Source: Tatumella morbirosei (GTDB lineage: Bacteria > Pseudomonadota > Gammaproteobacteria > Enterobacterales > Enterobacteriaceae). Taken from it: DNA of 64,000 bases. The notes under the pieces are model-generated. The model saw only the letters and a list, made by a program, of their open reading frames with translations. It was not told the origin of the DNA and did no database searches. The position numbers and the translations under genes were made by a program. Where the stretch lies: NCBI RefSeq assembly GCF_000757425.2, contig NZ_JPKR02000003.1:124001-188000 (forward strand), read 5' to 3'. Every line of letters begins with the position of its first letter. The first letter of the stretch is position 1. Below are positions 29,748 through 37,605 of the stretch, in pieces.

Positions 29748-29775
29748 CCCCCGGACAGTTCAGCCTGTCCGGGGG
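29748..29775. terminator. Stem-loop between convergent genes
   Basis: Perfect 11-bp stem CCCCCGGACAG / CTGTCCGGGGG with a 6-nt loop, located between the ends of the AbrB-family gene and pqqU. It lacks a T tract on either side, so it may block readthrough or protect 3' ends rather than act as a classic intrinsic terminator. Confidence 0.6.
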
Positions 29776-29783
29776 ATAGGGAA

Positions 29784-31943
29784 TTAACGGAAGGCGTAAC
29801 TTACGTTCAGCCCGACCCCATAGTTACGGCCGGGGGCTGGTTCGTAATACCGACCGTTACTCTCATCGACGATCACTGAACCGACATATTTCTTGTTAAA
29901 CAGATTATCGACAGTCCCGGAAACATCCACCGTCCAGTTCTGTACCAGCCATTTATAGCCGGTATTCAGTGAGGTGATGGTATATGCCGGAGCATTGACC
30001 GTGTTCTGGTCATTGGCTTCAATATGGCTCATATAGCGGATATCTGCGCCAGCATACCAGCCCGCTTCCGGCGCATATTCCAGCCCCGCATAGGCCATAT
30101 TTTTGGCAATTCCCGGAATCCGCATACCGGTACAGTCAGCTTTGGTACAACTGTTGCTAAGATAACGGGCATCCAGCAGTGTCCAGGCCATTTTTAACTG
30201 CCAGTTTTCGGCAAACTGTTGCTCGAAGCCCAGTTCCAGACCACGGCGTCGGGTTTTCCCTGCATTGGTATAGGTAGCGCGACCATCGGTTGTTCCGGCA
30301 GAAACAATTTCATTTTTGGTGTCGGTCTGGAATACCGCAGCGGTCAGTAAACCGTAGCCAATGCGTTTTTTGGTACCCCATTCGATAGTTTTGTTGGTGG
30401 AGGGTTTCAGCCCCAGATTCAGCCCTTTTTGACCATTCGGACGGTAGGATAACTCAGTGATAGTCGGCGTCTCGAAACCTTTACCGGCAGACAGATAGGT
30501 ATTCCAGCTATCATCAATGGCATATTTTAGTGACGCTGCCGGCAGCCATTGGTGATATCGGGTACCGCCGCTGTCATCACCGTTCGACAGATAGTGATCA
30601 TGGGAGGAGAAACTGACGCTGCTGTAACGCAATCCGGCATCCAGCGACCACTGATCCGAAAGCTGCCACGCCGTTTGCAGATACGGGTCCAGATTCCACA
30701 TCTTGTTATTTTCGTTACGCCGCAGAGAGCCTTTTTCGCCGTAATCCTGGATGTCGGTCGAGGTCCCGGTGTAGTTGTTATAACCTTTGCGCAGCTCCGT
30801 CATGGTTTCATAATCCAGCCCGCCGGTAATACTTAGCGGGATGCTGAACAAGCTATCGCGGTGCGTCCAGCGGACATCAATGCCCTGATAATGGCGGGTC
30901 AGGTCAATCACTCCGCCAGAATGGTCGGTAGACGTAGCCTGTTTTGCTGCGGGAATAGACTGATACTGTACGGTGCTACGAATACCGGCATAAGTCATGA
31001 CACTCAGGTCATCATTATCGCCAAACGAACGTACATAATGCAGTCCTGCCTGGGTCTGATCGACCGATTTTCGCGCATTGTACAGATTCACATAAGGGGC
31101 AACCTGTTTCGGATTAGCCTTCCACATATCAGAAGTCAGACCACCAGGGTCATAAGCATCGATATGCACGGTGTTAAATAGCAGGGTCAGGGTGCTGTCA
31201 TCGTCAATCCGCACTCCCAGCCGGGCATTGGCCAGGTTTTTCTCTGCACTGCTGTGGTTGCGGTAGCCGTGGGTGGTAAAACGCGATACCGAGGCTGTAT
31301 AATCGACATCTCCCGCATGAGTGCCATCGCCGACCGAACCGCTGGCTTTCATGCTGTTGCGCCAGCTGCCATAACTGCCATACCAGCTACCAACGGAGAC
31401 CGTGTCTGGCTTTTTCCCTTGCTGAGTGACGACATTGATCACCCCTCCGGAGCTGTTGCCATACAGAGCAGAGAATGGCCCGCGCAGTACATCGACGTGG
31501 TCAATGGTAGAGATGTCGATATTAGACGTCTGTCCCTGACCGTCCGGCATAGTCGCAGGAATACCGTCAACATAAATCCGCAGTCCACGGACACCGAAGG
31601 TCGAACGGGCGCCGAAGCCACGCACCGACAGTTGCAGGTCCTGGGCGTAATTTTGCCGGTTAAGAATTTGCAGTCCCGGAATACCGGCCAGTCCTTCTGA
31701 TAAATTGACCTGCGGTGCGGCCTGACGCATTTCGTCACCATAGGCGACACTGACCGCCGCCGGAGTATCCAGTTCAGACAGCCCGCTGGTGGAAGGTGCG
31801 GCCGTAACAATCATGGTTGGCGATTGTGCCTGTTTCGGCTGAGTGATAGTGGTGGATGTCGTGGTCGCCGCAAAAACCCCGGCCGGTAATAAGACCGGTA
31901 GCATCAGCGTGGCTTTAAGCTGTGGTAATTTAATAATTTTCAT
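29784..31943 (-). CDS. pqqU: TonB-dependent PQQ receptor PqqU (YncD)
   Basis: Outer-membrane receptor of 719 residues. A signal peptide ends near residue 25 (PAGVFA), a TonB-box-like TMIVTA follows, then the plug domain (PGLQILNRQNYAQDLQLSVRGFG, YVDGIPATMPDGQGQTSNIDIS, LRGPFSALYGNSSGGVINV) and a 22-strand barrel ending in a terminal aromatic-rich strand (VSYAFR). It matches E. coli YncD throughout, which was characterised as the receptor importing pyrroloquinoline quinone. Here it lies 2.4 kb from a full PQQ biosynthesis operon, so the cell may both make and recapture the cofactor. Its leader contains a terminator-like hairpin. Confidence 0.92.
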   Translation of the reverse strand: MKIIKLPQLKATLMLPVLLPAGVFAATTTSTTITQPKQAQSPTMIVTAAPSTSGLSELDTPAAVSVAYGDEMRQAAPQVNLSEGLAGIPGLQILNRQNYAQDLQLSVRGFGARSTFGVRGLRIYVDGIPATMPDGQGQTSNIDISTIDHVDVLRGPFSALYGNSSGGVINVVTQQGKKPDTVSVGSWYGSYGSWRNSMKASGSVGDGTHAGDVDYTASVSRFTTHGYRNHSSAEKNLANARLGVRIDDDSTLTLLFNTVHIDAYDPGGLTSDMWKANPKQVAPYVNLYNARKSVDQTQAGLHYVRSFGDNDDLSVMTYAGIRSTVQYQSIPAAKQATSTDHSGGVIDLTRHYQGIDVRWTHRDSLFSIPLSITGGLDYETMTELRKGYNNYTGTSTDIQDYGEKGSLRRNENNKMWNLDPYLQTAWQLSDQWSLDAGLRYSSVSFSSHDHYLSNGDDSGGTRYHQWLPAASLKYAIDDSWNTYLSAGKGFETPTITELSYRPNGQKGLNLGLKPSTNKTIEWGTKKRIGYGLLTAAVFQTDTKNEIVSAGTTDGRATYTNAGKTRRRGLELGFEQQFAENWQLKMAWTLLDARYLSNSCTKADCTGMRIPGIAKNMAYAGLEYAPEAGWYAGADIRYMSHIEANDQNTVNAPAYTITSLNTGYKWLVQNWTVDVSGTVDNLFNKKYVGSVIVDESNGRYYEPAPGRNYGVGLNVSYAFR

Positions 31944-32273
31944 TAATGAAAGGCTCGCAAAAAGGTGTTGCGTAGCAGGAAAAAAACTCCCCCTGAAGAG
32001 GGGGAATGCTACCTCTTTTTTTTACGCTTGTTAAAGTGTAATTGTTTTTACCTGATAAAAAGACCCCGGCTGAGCGAGCGTATTTTTGTATCATACTGAA
32101 TTAACGAAGGTTAATAATTATCCTGTCGGGCGGAAGATCCTTATTAATAATAAAAAAATGGTTATATTAAGACACACTAATTATATGCATTTGCCGGACA
32201 AATTACCCGTAGGTAACATGTAATAAACATTTCCGGACAGTATCGGGAAATATTATCCATTAACGGAGGTCAA
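31944..32273. other. pqqU / dehydrogenase divergent region with pqqU leader
   Basis: 330-bp intergenic region. It contains the pqqU 5' leader with a terminator-like hairpin (31977-32023), a possible leftward -10 hexamer TATGAT near 32089-32094, and AT-rich sequence upstream of the dehydrogenase gene, whose start follows ACGGAGG. No Fur box of convincing quality was seen. Confidence 0.6.
31972..32023 (-). promoter_or_regulatory. Terminator-like hairpin in the pqqU leader (candidate attenuator)
   Basis: Leftward, CCCCCT (from 32004) - CTTC - AGGGGG (to 31989) is followed by AG and seven T residues, a textbook intrinsic terminator about 37 nt upstream of the pqqU start codon. An outer pair GTAGCA / TGCTAC flanks it. 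In the rightward direction the outer stem is followed by eight T. Placement inside the leader suggests conditional premature termination controlling pqqU; what relieves it is unknown. Confidence 0.6.
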
Positions 32274-33146
32274 ATGAGTCAACAACCGAAAGTATCCGTA
32301 CTTGGACTGGGCGCCATGGGGCACGCATTTGCCGCAAACCTGCTTAAAAAAGGTTTCACTGTTCACGGATGGAACCGTAGCCCGGGCAAAGGGGACGATT
32401 TGCTCGCCAGTGGATTAATTCAGGCGGAAACAGTCAGCGAAGCCGTCAGTGACAGTGAAGTAGTGATCACGATGCTTTCTGATGGTGAAACCACATTAGC
32501 TGTGGTTAAGCAGGCTGCTGCTGCACTGCCTGCTGAGGCCATCCTCTGCCAGATGGGGACCCTTGGGGTAGAAGCGACCCGGCAAATTCAGGAGTACCTG
32601 GCTGAGCACCGTCCGGATGTGTTACTGCTCGACGCGCCGGTCTCCGGTACTAAGGCGCCGGCGGAAAATGCCCAGATTACTATCTTTGCCAGTGGCGATC
32701 GCAGCCGTGCCGCGGCCGCAGAAACGGTATTTGCGGCTATCAGTAAAGGTACGCTGTGGTTAGGTGACACCGGGGCCGGGGCTAAAATGAAACTGGTGGT
32801 TAACAGCTGGCTGATTGGTTTAATGCAAAGTCTGGCCGAGAGTGAATTACTGGCTGAGTCATTCGGTTTTACGCCGGATGATCTCTGGCAGGCCCTGGAA
32901 GGCGGGCCGCTGGCCCCTGGCTATGCCAAAGTGAAACTACAGATGATAAGCAGCGGTGATTTTACCCCACAGATGCAGCTGATCTGGGCACTTAAAGATG
33001 CCAGACTGGCGGTTGAAGCGGGTAATGCTCAGCAATTACCGGCTCTGAAAAACATCACTGAGCTGTGGCAACAGGCAGTGGATGATGGTTTCGGAGAACA
33101 GGACCTGGCCGTGATAAGTCAGTTTCTGGCTAACCGCAGTAAATAA
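32274..33146 (+). CDS. NAD(P)-dependent 3-hydroxyisobutyrate dehydrogenase-type oxidoreductase
   Basis: Beta-hydroxyacid dehydrogenase superfamily protein of 290 residues. Rossmann motif GLGAMG is at residues 11-16 (VSVLGLGAMGHAFAANLL), the substrate-binding signature DAPVSGT in the middle, and the catalytic lysine in GAKMKLVVN. Related enzymes act on 3-hydroxyisobutyrate, tartronate semialdehyde or imines; the substrate here is undetermined. A strong ribosome binding site (ACGGAGG) precedes the ATG. It is followed after 64 bp by the dipeptidase gene in the same direction. Confidence 0.85.
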   Translation: MSQQPKVSVLGLGAMGHAFAANLLKKGFTVHGWNRSPGKGDDLLASGLIQAETVSEAVSDSEVVITMLSDGETTLAVVKQAAAALPAEAILCQMGTLGVEATRQIQEYLAEHRPDVLLLDAPVSGTKAPAENAQITIFASGDRSRAAAAETVFAAISKGTLWLGDTGAGAKMKLVVNSWLIGLMQSLAESELLAESFGFTPDDLWQALEGGPLAPGYAKVKLQMISSGDFTPQMQLIWALKDARLAVEAGNAQQLPALKNITELWQQAVDDGFGEQDLAVISQFLANRSK

Positions 33147-33210
33147 CCACCGTCTGACGAGGCCGATGTCGGCTTCGTCATGGTCAGCAGCAAAATAATA
33201 GCGAATATCT

Positions 33211-34224
33211 ATGTATATCGATGGTCACAATGATCTGCTGATGCAGTTATGGCTGAAACATCCTGACCAGCCGGAAGCGTTTTTTTTTGGTCACAATGAG
33301 GAAGGGCATCTGGATTTTCCGCGCATAAAACGCGGCCGGTTAGGAGTTGCCTTATTTGCCATCTTTGTTCCCCCCGAAAGCTATGTGGCTCAACACTTCC
33401 CTCACCGGTTACCCGCATTACAGGATAAAGTGCAGGTGATGTGGCAACAACTGGCTATCCTTGAAAGACTGGAAAGATTTTCCGCGGGCAGGGCGAAGAT
33501 TTGCCGCACTGCGGTCGAACTACAACAGTGTCTGCATCAGGATGTGCTGGGGATGGTTGCTCATATCGAAGGAGCCGATGCTCTGGATACTGACGGTGAG
33601 TTATTGCAGGCTTTTCATCAGGCGGGGGTAAGGAGTTGCGGCCCGTTCTGGAATACTCCCAATGCGTTTGGTGAGGGGATTACCGGCAGTTTTCCTGGAT
33701 CTCCGGACAGTGGGCCGGGGCTGAGCCCCGAGGGCATCCGTTTCATTCGCCAGTTGCAATCCCTGAAAATGTTAACTGATGTCTCACATATGAATCAGCG
33801 GGCATTTTATGATACAGCCCGTTACAGTCAGCAGCCGCTGGTCGCCACCCATTCAAATGCCCATGCCCTTTGTCCACAGCCCCGAAATCTGACCGATGAA
33901 CAGCTGAAGGTTATCGCAGGAAGTGGAGGGTTGGTTGGGGTAAATTTCGGTAATGCTTTTCTGCGATCCGATGGCAGAAGAGATGAAAACACGCCTTTGA
34001 CCGAGATTACACGGCATCTGTGCTATCTGATTGACACTGCCGGAGAAGACCATGTCGGGCTGGGTTCCGACTTCGATGGTACGGCGGTGCCGGCAACGCT
34101 GAAAGATGTCACCGGAATTCCCCTGATAGAACAAAGTCTTTATGATGAAGGGGTTAGCGAAAGGGTGATCCGAAAAGTGTGTCACGGCAACTGGTTACGA
34201 ATTCTTAATCATTTTATGCAGTAA
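33211..34224 (+). CDS. Membrane dipeptidase (renal dipeptidase family, M19)
   Basis: Zinc dipeptidase of 337 residues in the M19 (PF01244) family. Metal-ligand motifs in order are DGHNDL (His6, Asp8), HIEGAD (Glu), VATHSNAHA (His pair) and GLGSDFDG (Asp). There is no signal peptide, so it should be cytosolic. It lies directly upstream of pqqA in the same direction, with a 153-bp gap that holds the pqqA promoter. Since PQQ is cut out of the PqqA peptide, a role in trimming the crosslinked Glu-Tyr product is an attractive inference but not proven. Confidence 0.88.
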   Translation: MYIDGHNDLLMQLWLKHPDQPEAFFFGHNEEGHLDFPRIKRGRLGVALFAIFVPPESYVAQHFPHRLPALQDKVQVMWQQLAILERLERFSAGRAKICRTAVELQQCLHQDVLGMVAHIEGADALDTDGELLQAFHQAGVRSCGPFWNTPNAFGEGITGSFPGSPDSGPGLSPEGIRFIRQLQSLKMLTDVSHMNQRAFYDTARYSQQPLVATHSNAHALCPQPRNLTDEQLKVIAGSGGLVGVNFGNAFLRSDGRRDENTPLTEITRHLCYLIDTAGEDHVGLGSDFDGTAVPATLKDVTGIPLIEQSLYDEGVSERVIRKVCHGNWLRILNHFMQ

Positions 34225-34377
34225 TCTGTAAAACCGCCCATCTTTTCATTGACCTTGGTTTGACATTGGCGCAACATTTGTCTGCCTGAAGAGCAAATCA
34301 CTGGCGGCTTATGCTGCCGAAGATAGCCATTTCAGCGGTTTTTACATCTTTTCATTTGCAACATTGAGGTCAACATT

Positions 34378-34449
34378 ATGTGGAAAAAACCTGAATTTAT
34401 CGATATGCGTCTGGGCATGGAAGTGACTCTGTACATTTCTAACCGTTAA
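34378..34449 (+). CDS. pqqA: PQQ precursor peptide PqqA
   Basis: Ribosomally made 23-residue precursor of pyrroloquinoline quinone. It starts MWKKPEFIDMRLGMEV and contains the invariant Glu15 and Tyr19 (EVTLY) that PqqE crosslinks and that become PQQ. Very similar to Klebsiella PqqA. GAGGT lies 9 nt upstream of the ATG. First gene of pqqABCDEF; a stem-loop between it and pqqB probably sets the higher expression of the peptide. Confidence 0.97.
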   Translation: MWKKPEFIDMRLGMEVTLYISNR

Positions 34450-34468
34450 TTTTTTTCGGTTCCCCGAT

Positions 34469-34486
34469 GGCCGCCAACTGGCGGCC
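34469..34486 (+). promoter_or_regulatory. Stem-loop between pqqA and pqqB
   Basis: GGCCGCC-AACT-GGCGGCC forms a perfect 7-bp GC stem in the 63-bp gap after pqqA. It is not followed by T residues, so it is more likely a partial terminator or mRNA-stabilising structure that gives more pqqA than downstream message. Confidence 0.65.
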
Positions 34487-34512
34487 GTTATCGTTAAGTC
34501 AAAGAGTAATCT

Positions 34513-35430
34513 ATGTTTATCAAAGTGCTTGGCTCTGCTGCCGGCGGTGGTTTCCCGCAGTGGAACTGTAATTGCACCAATTGCAAAGGGCTGCGTGACG
34601 GTTCCCTGAACGCCCATGCCCGCACCCAGTCTTCAATAATTATCAGTGATAATGGTGAAGACTGGGTGTTATGTAACGCGTCCCCTGATATTTCACGACA
34701 GATCTTTCTTACCCCGGAACTGATTAAACATGATGTTCTGCGCGGTACCGCAATTGGCGATATTATTCTGACCGACAGTCAGATAGACCATACCACCGGT
34801 TTACTCAGCCTGCGTGAGGGGTGCCCACACCGGGTATGGTGTACGGACGAAGTTCATCAGGATTTAACCACGGGTTTTCCGGTGTTCCCGATGCTGAAGC
34901 ACTGGAATGGTGGTTTACAGCACCATCCGGTCAGTCCGCTGCAACCCTTTCGTACGACGGTATGCCAAAACCTGCAGTTTACTGCCGTGCCTATTCTCAG
35001 CAATGCGCCGCCGTATTCCCCGTATCGTGATAAACCACTGCCCGGCCACAATGTGGCTTTGTTCGTCGAAAACAGTGCCAATGGCAAAACCTTGTTTTAT
35101 GCCCCGGGGCTGGGTGAGCCAGATGAAGTGATCTTACCCTGGCTGAAAAAGGCAGATTGTCTGCTGATTGACGGAACGGTGTGGCAGGATGATGAGCTGC
35201 TCAGCACCGGCGTGGGTAAAAATACCGGCCGTGCCATGGGACATCTGGCATTGTCTGAAGAGCAGGGGCTAATGAGCCTGCTGGCTACGTTACCGGCCAG
35301 TCGAAAAATTCTTATTCATATCAACAACACCAATCCGATCCTCGACGAGGACTCAGTTCAGCGTCAGTTCCTGCAACAACAGGGAATTGAGGTGAGCTTT
35401 GACGGAATGGCTATCCAGCTGCAGGATTAA
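34513..35430 (+). CDS. pqqB: PQQ biosynthesis protein PqqB
   Basis: Metallo-beta-lactamase-fold protein of 305 residues, proposed to act as an oxygenase/hydroxylase on the Tyr-derived part of the crosslinked intermediate. The N-terminal [17 protein letters not shown] and the cysteine cluster CNCTNC, plus [11 protein letters not shown] (a modified metal-binding HxHxDH region) and the C-terminal [11 protein letters not shown], are family hallmarks. Downstream pqqC starts 3 nt after its stop. Confidence 0.96.
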   Translation: MFIKVLGSAAGGGFPQWNCNCTNCKGLRDGSLNAHARTQSSIIISDNGEDWVLCNASPDISRQIFLTPELIKHDVLRGTAIGDIILTDSQIDHTTGLLSLREGCPHRVWCTDEVHQDLTTGFPVFPMLKHWNGGLQHHPVSPLQPFRTTVCQNLQFTAVPILSNAPPYSPYRDKPLPGHNVALFVENSANGKTLFYAPGLGEPDEVILPWLKKADCLLIDGTVWQDDELLSTGVGKNTGRAMGHLALSEEQGLMSLLATLPASRKILIHINNTNPILDEDSVQRQFLQQQGIEVSFDGMAIQLQD

Positions 35431-35433
35431 CCG

Positions 35434-36189
35434 ATGATCATTACATCAACCCTGAGTCGTGAGCAGTTTGAACAAGCGTTGCGCGACAAAGGAGCGTATT
35501 ATCACATTCATCATCCTTATCATATCGCGATGCATAACGGCGAAGCCACGCCGCAACAGATCCGTGGCTGGGTCGCAAACCGTTTTTACTATCAGACCAA
35601 TATCCCGTTAAAAGACGCAGCTATCATGGCTAACTGCCCGGATCCGGCGACCCGGCGTAAATGGGTGCAACGTATTCTTGACCATGACGGAGATGGTGAA
35701 CATGAAGGCGGCATCGAAGCCTGGCTGCAACTGGGAGAAGCCGTGGGATTATCCCGCGAAGACCTGTTGTCTGATAAGCACGTATTACCGGGCGTCCGGT
35801 TCGCGGTGGATGCCTATGTCAATTTTGCGCGTCGCGCCTGCTGGGAAGAGGCCGCCTGTAGCTCTTTGACCGAGTTATTTGCCCCACAAATTCACCAGTC
35901 GAGGCTCGACAGCTGGCCACAACACTATCCGTGGATCCAGGAACAGGGATATTTCTACTTCCGTAGTCGTCTGAGTCAGGCGCGCCGCGATGTAGAACAT
36001 GGGCTGGAACTGGCACTGGATTATTTTGATACTGCGGCGAAGCAAAACCGGATGCTGGAAATATTGCAGTTCAAACTGGATATTCTCTGGACCATGCTGG
36101 ATGCCATGACTATGGCCTATACTCTGGACAGACCTCCGTATCACACTGTGACAGATCAGCAGGTCTGGCACACAACCCGTCTGGTGTAA
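35434..36189 (+). CDS. pqqC: Pyrroloquinoline-quinone synthase PqqC
   Basis: Cofactor-less oxidase of 251 residues that carries out the final ring closure and eight-electron oxidation producing PQQ. All-helical fold of the TenA-like type; hallmark stretches are [49 protein letters not shown] and [15 protein letters not shown], which include the active-site histidines and arginine. The stop overlaps the pqqD start by one base (TAATG), so translation is coupled. Confidence 0.97.
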   Translation: MIITSTLSREQFEQALRDKGAYYHIHHPYHIAMHNGEATPQQIRGWVANRFYYQTNIPLKDAAIMANCPDPATRRKWVQRILDHDGDGEHEGGIEAWLQLGEAVGLSREDLLSDKHVLPGVRFAVDAYVNFARRACWEEAACSSLTELFAPQIHQSRLDSWPQHYPWIQEQGYFYFRSRLSQARRDVEHGLELALDYFDTAAKQNRMLEILQFKLDILWTMLDAMTMAYTLDRPPYHTVTDQQVWHTTRLV

Positions 36190-36476
36190 TGATGAGTACT
36201 CAATCTTCTCCGGTGGTAAAATTTCGGCGCGGATACCGGCTACAGTGGGAAGCCGCGCAGGACTGTCATGTCATTCTCTATCCGGAAGGCATGGCGAAAC
36301 TGAACGAAACTGCGGCAATGATCCTTGAACTGGTGGACGGTCAGCGAACGGTTTCTCAGATAATTACTGAACTAAATCAGCGTTTTCCCGAAGCCGGCGG
36401 GGTGGACGACGATGTCACTGATTTCCTGCAGGCGGCAGTAAAACAGAAATGGATAATGATGTATGAGTCTGAGTAA
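36189..36476 (+). CDS. pqqD: PqqA chaperone PqqD
   Basis: A 95-residue winged-helix peptide chaperone that binds PqqA and presents it to the radical SAM enzyme PqqE. It contains [13 protein letters not shown] and [20 protein letters not shown], the RiPP-recognition-element core. Two adjacent ATG codons (36189 and 36192) are possible starts. It overlaps pqqE by 14 nt. Confidence 0.95.
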   Translation: MMSTQSSPVVKFRRGYRLQWEAAQDCHVILYPEGMAKLNETAAMILELVDGQRTVSQIITELNQRFPEAGGVDDDVTDFLQAAVKQKWIMMYESE

Positions 36477-37602
36477 ATCTGACATCAAGGCCCCTCTGTG
36501 GCTGCTGGCAGAACTGACTTATCGTTGTCCGTTACAATGTCCGTATTGTTCTAACCCGCTGGATTTCGCCAGACAGAAAGAAGAACTGACCACCGAACAG
36601 TGGCTGACAGTGTTCCGCCAGGCCCGGGAGATGGGCAGTGTTCAGTTGGGCTTCTCCGGCGGCGAACCTCTGGTGCGTAAAGATCTGGCGGAACTGATTG
36701 CCGGCGCCCGGGAGCTGGGCTTCTATACCAACCTGATCACCTCGGGTATCGGTCTGACCCGCGAAAAACTGGATACCTTTGCCGAGGCCGGACTGGACCA
36801 TATTCAGATAAGCTTCCAGGCCAGTGATGAGACCCTGAATGCCGCGCTGGCCGGTTCAGAGAAGGCCTTCCATCAGAAGCTGGAAATGGCAAAGGCAATC
36901 AAGGCGCATGGCTATCCGATGGTGCTCAATTTTGTGTTACACCGTCACAATATTGATCAAATGGACCGGATTATCGAGCTGTGTATCCAGCTGGAAGCCG
37001 ATGATGTTGAGCTGGCGACCTGTCAGTTCTATGGCTGGGCGCAACTTAACCGTGAAGGGCTGTTGCCCACCCGTGAACAGATAGCCAGAGCCGAAGCCGT
37101 GGTTCAGCGTTACCGTGAAAAAATGCAGGCAGAGGGTAATCTGACCAATCTGCTTTTCGTGACGCCTGACTACTACGAAGAACGACCCAAAGGTTGTATG
37201 GGCGGTTGGGGGGCTATCTTTATGAACGTGACCCCGGACGGTATGGCGTTACCTTGCCACAGCGCCCGGCAGTTGCCGATTGAGTTTCCTTCGGTACTGG
37301 AAAATAGCCTGCAGCATATCTGGTATCACTCCTTTGGTTTTAACCGCTATCGTGGTTATGACTGGATGCCGGAACCCTGCCGCTCCTGTGATGAGAAAGA
37401 GAAGGATTTTGGCGGATGTCGTTGCCAGGCATTTATGCTGACCGGTAACGCCGATAACGCCGACCCGGTATGCAGCAAATCTGCCCATCATGACAAAATC
37501 CTGCAGGCGCGCCGCGAAGCGGATTGCAGTGAAGTTAAGGTCTCGCAGTTGCGTTTCCGTAATCAGAAAAACTCCAAAGTAATTTTTACTTCGCAGGGTT
37601 AA
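36463..37602 (+). CDS. pqqE: Radical SAM peptide crosslinking enzyme PqqE
   Basis: Radical S-adenosylmethionine enzyme of 379 residues that forms the carbon-carbon bond between Glu and Tyr of PqqA. The CxxxCxxC motif is Cys22, Cys26 and Cys29 (RCPLQCPYC), the GGEP motif follows (FSGGEPLVR), and a cysteine-rich SPASM domain for auxiliary clusters lies at about 240-335 ([27 protein letters not shown]). It works with PqqD, whose gene overlaps its start. Confidence 0.97.
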   Translation: MSLSKSDIKAPLWLLAELTYRCPLQCPYCSNPLDFARQKEELTTEQWLTVFRQAREMGSVQLGFSGGEPLVRKDLAELIAGARELGFYTNLITSGIGLTREKLDTFAEAGLDHIQISFQASDETLNAALAGSEKAFHQKLEMAKAIKAHGYPMVLNFVLHRHNIDQMDRIIELCIQLEADDVELATCQFYGWAQLNREGLLPTREQIARAEAVVQRYREKMQAEGNLTNLLFVTPDYYEERPKGCMGGWGAIFMNVTPDGMALPCHSARQLPIEFPSVLENSLQHIWYHSFGFNRYRGYDWMPEPCRSCDEKEKDFGGCRCQAFMLTGNADNADPVCSKSAHHDKILQARREADCSEVKVSQLRFRNQKNSKVIFTSQG

Positions 37603-37605
37603 CCG

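Noticed and set aside
31944-32273. Possible Fur box upstream of pqqU, since it is a TonB-dependent receptor
   Set aside because: Only a weak TAATAATTATC segment is present; the match to the 19-bp Fur consensus is too poor.
19246-34279. Identical 15-mer ATTGGCGCAACATTT upstream of the MarA-like gene (19246-19260) and upstream of pqqA (34265-34279)
   Set aside because: A few repeated 15-mers are expected by chance in 64 kb; it does not fit a marbox or another known site.
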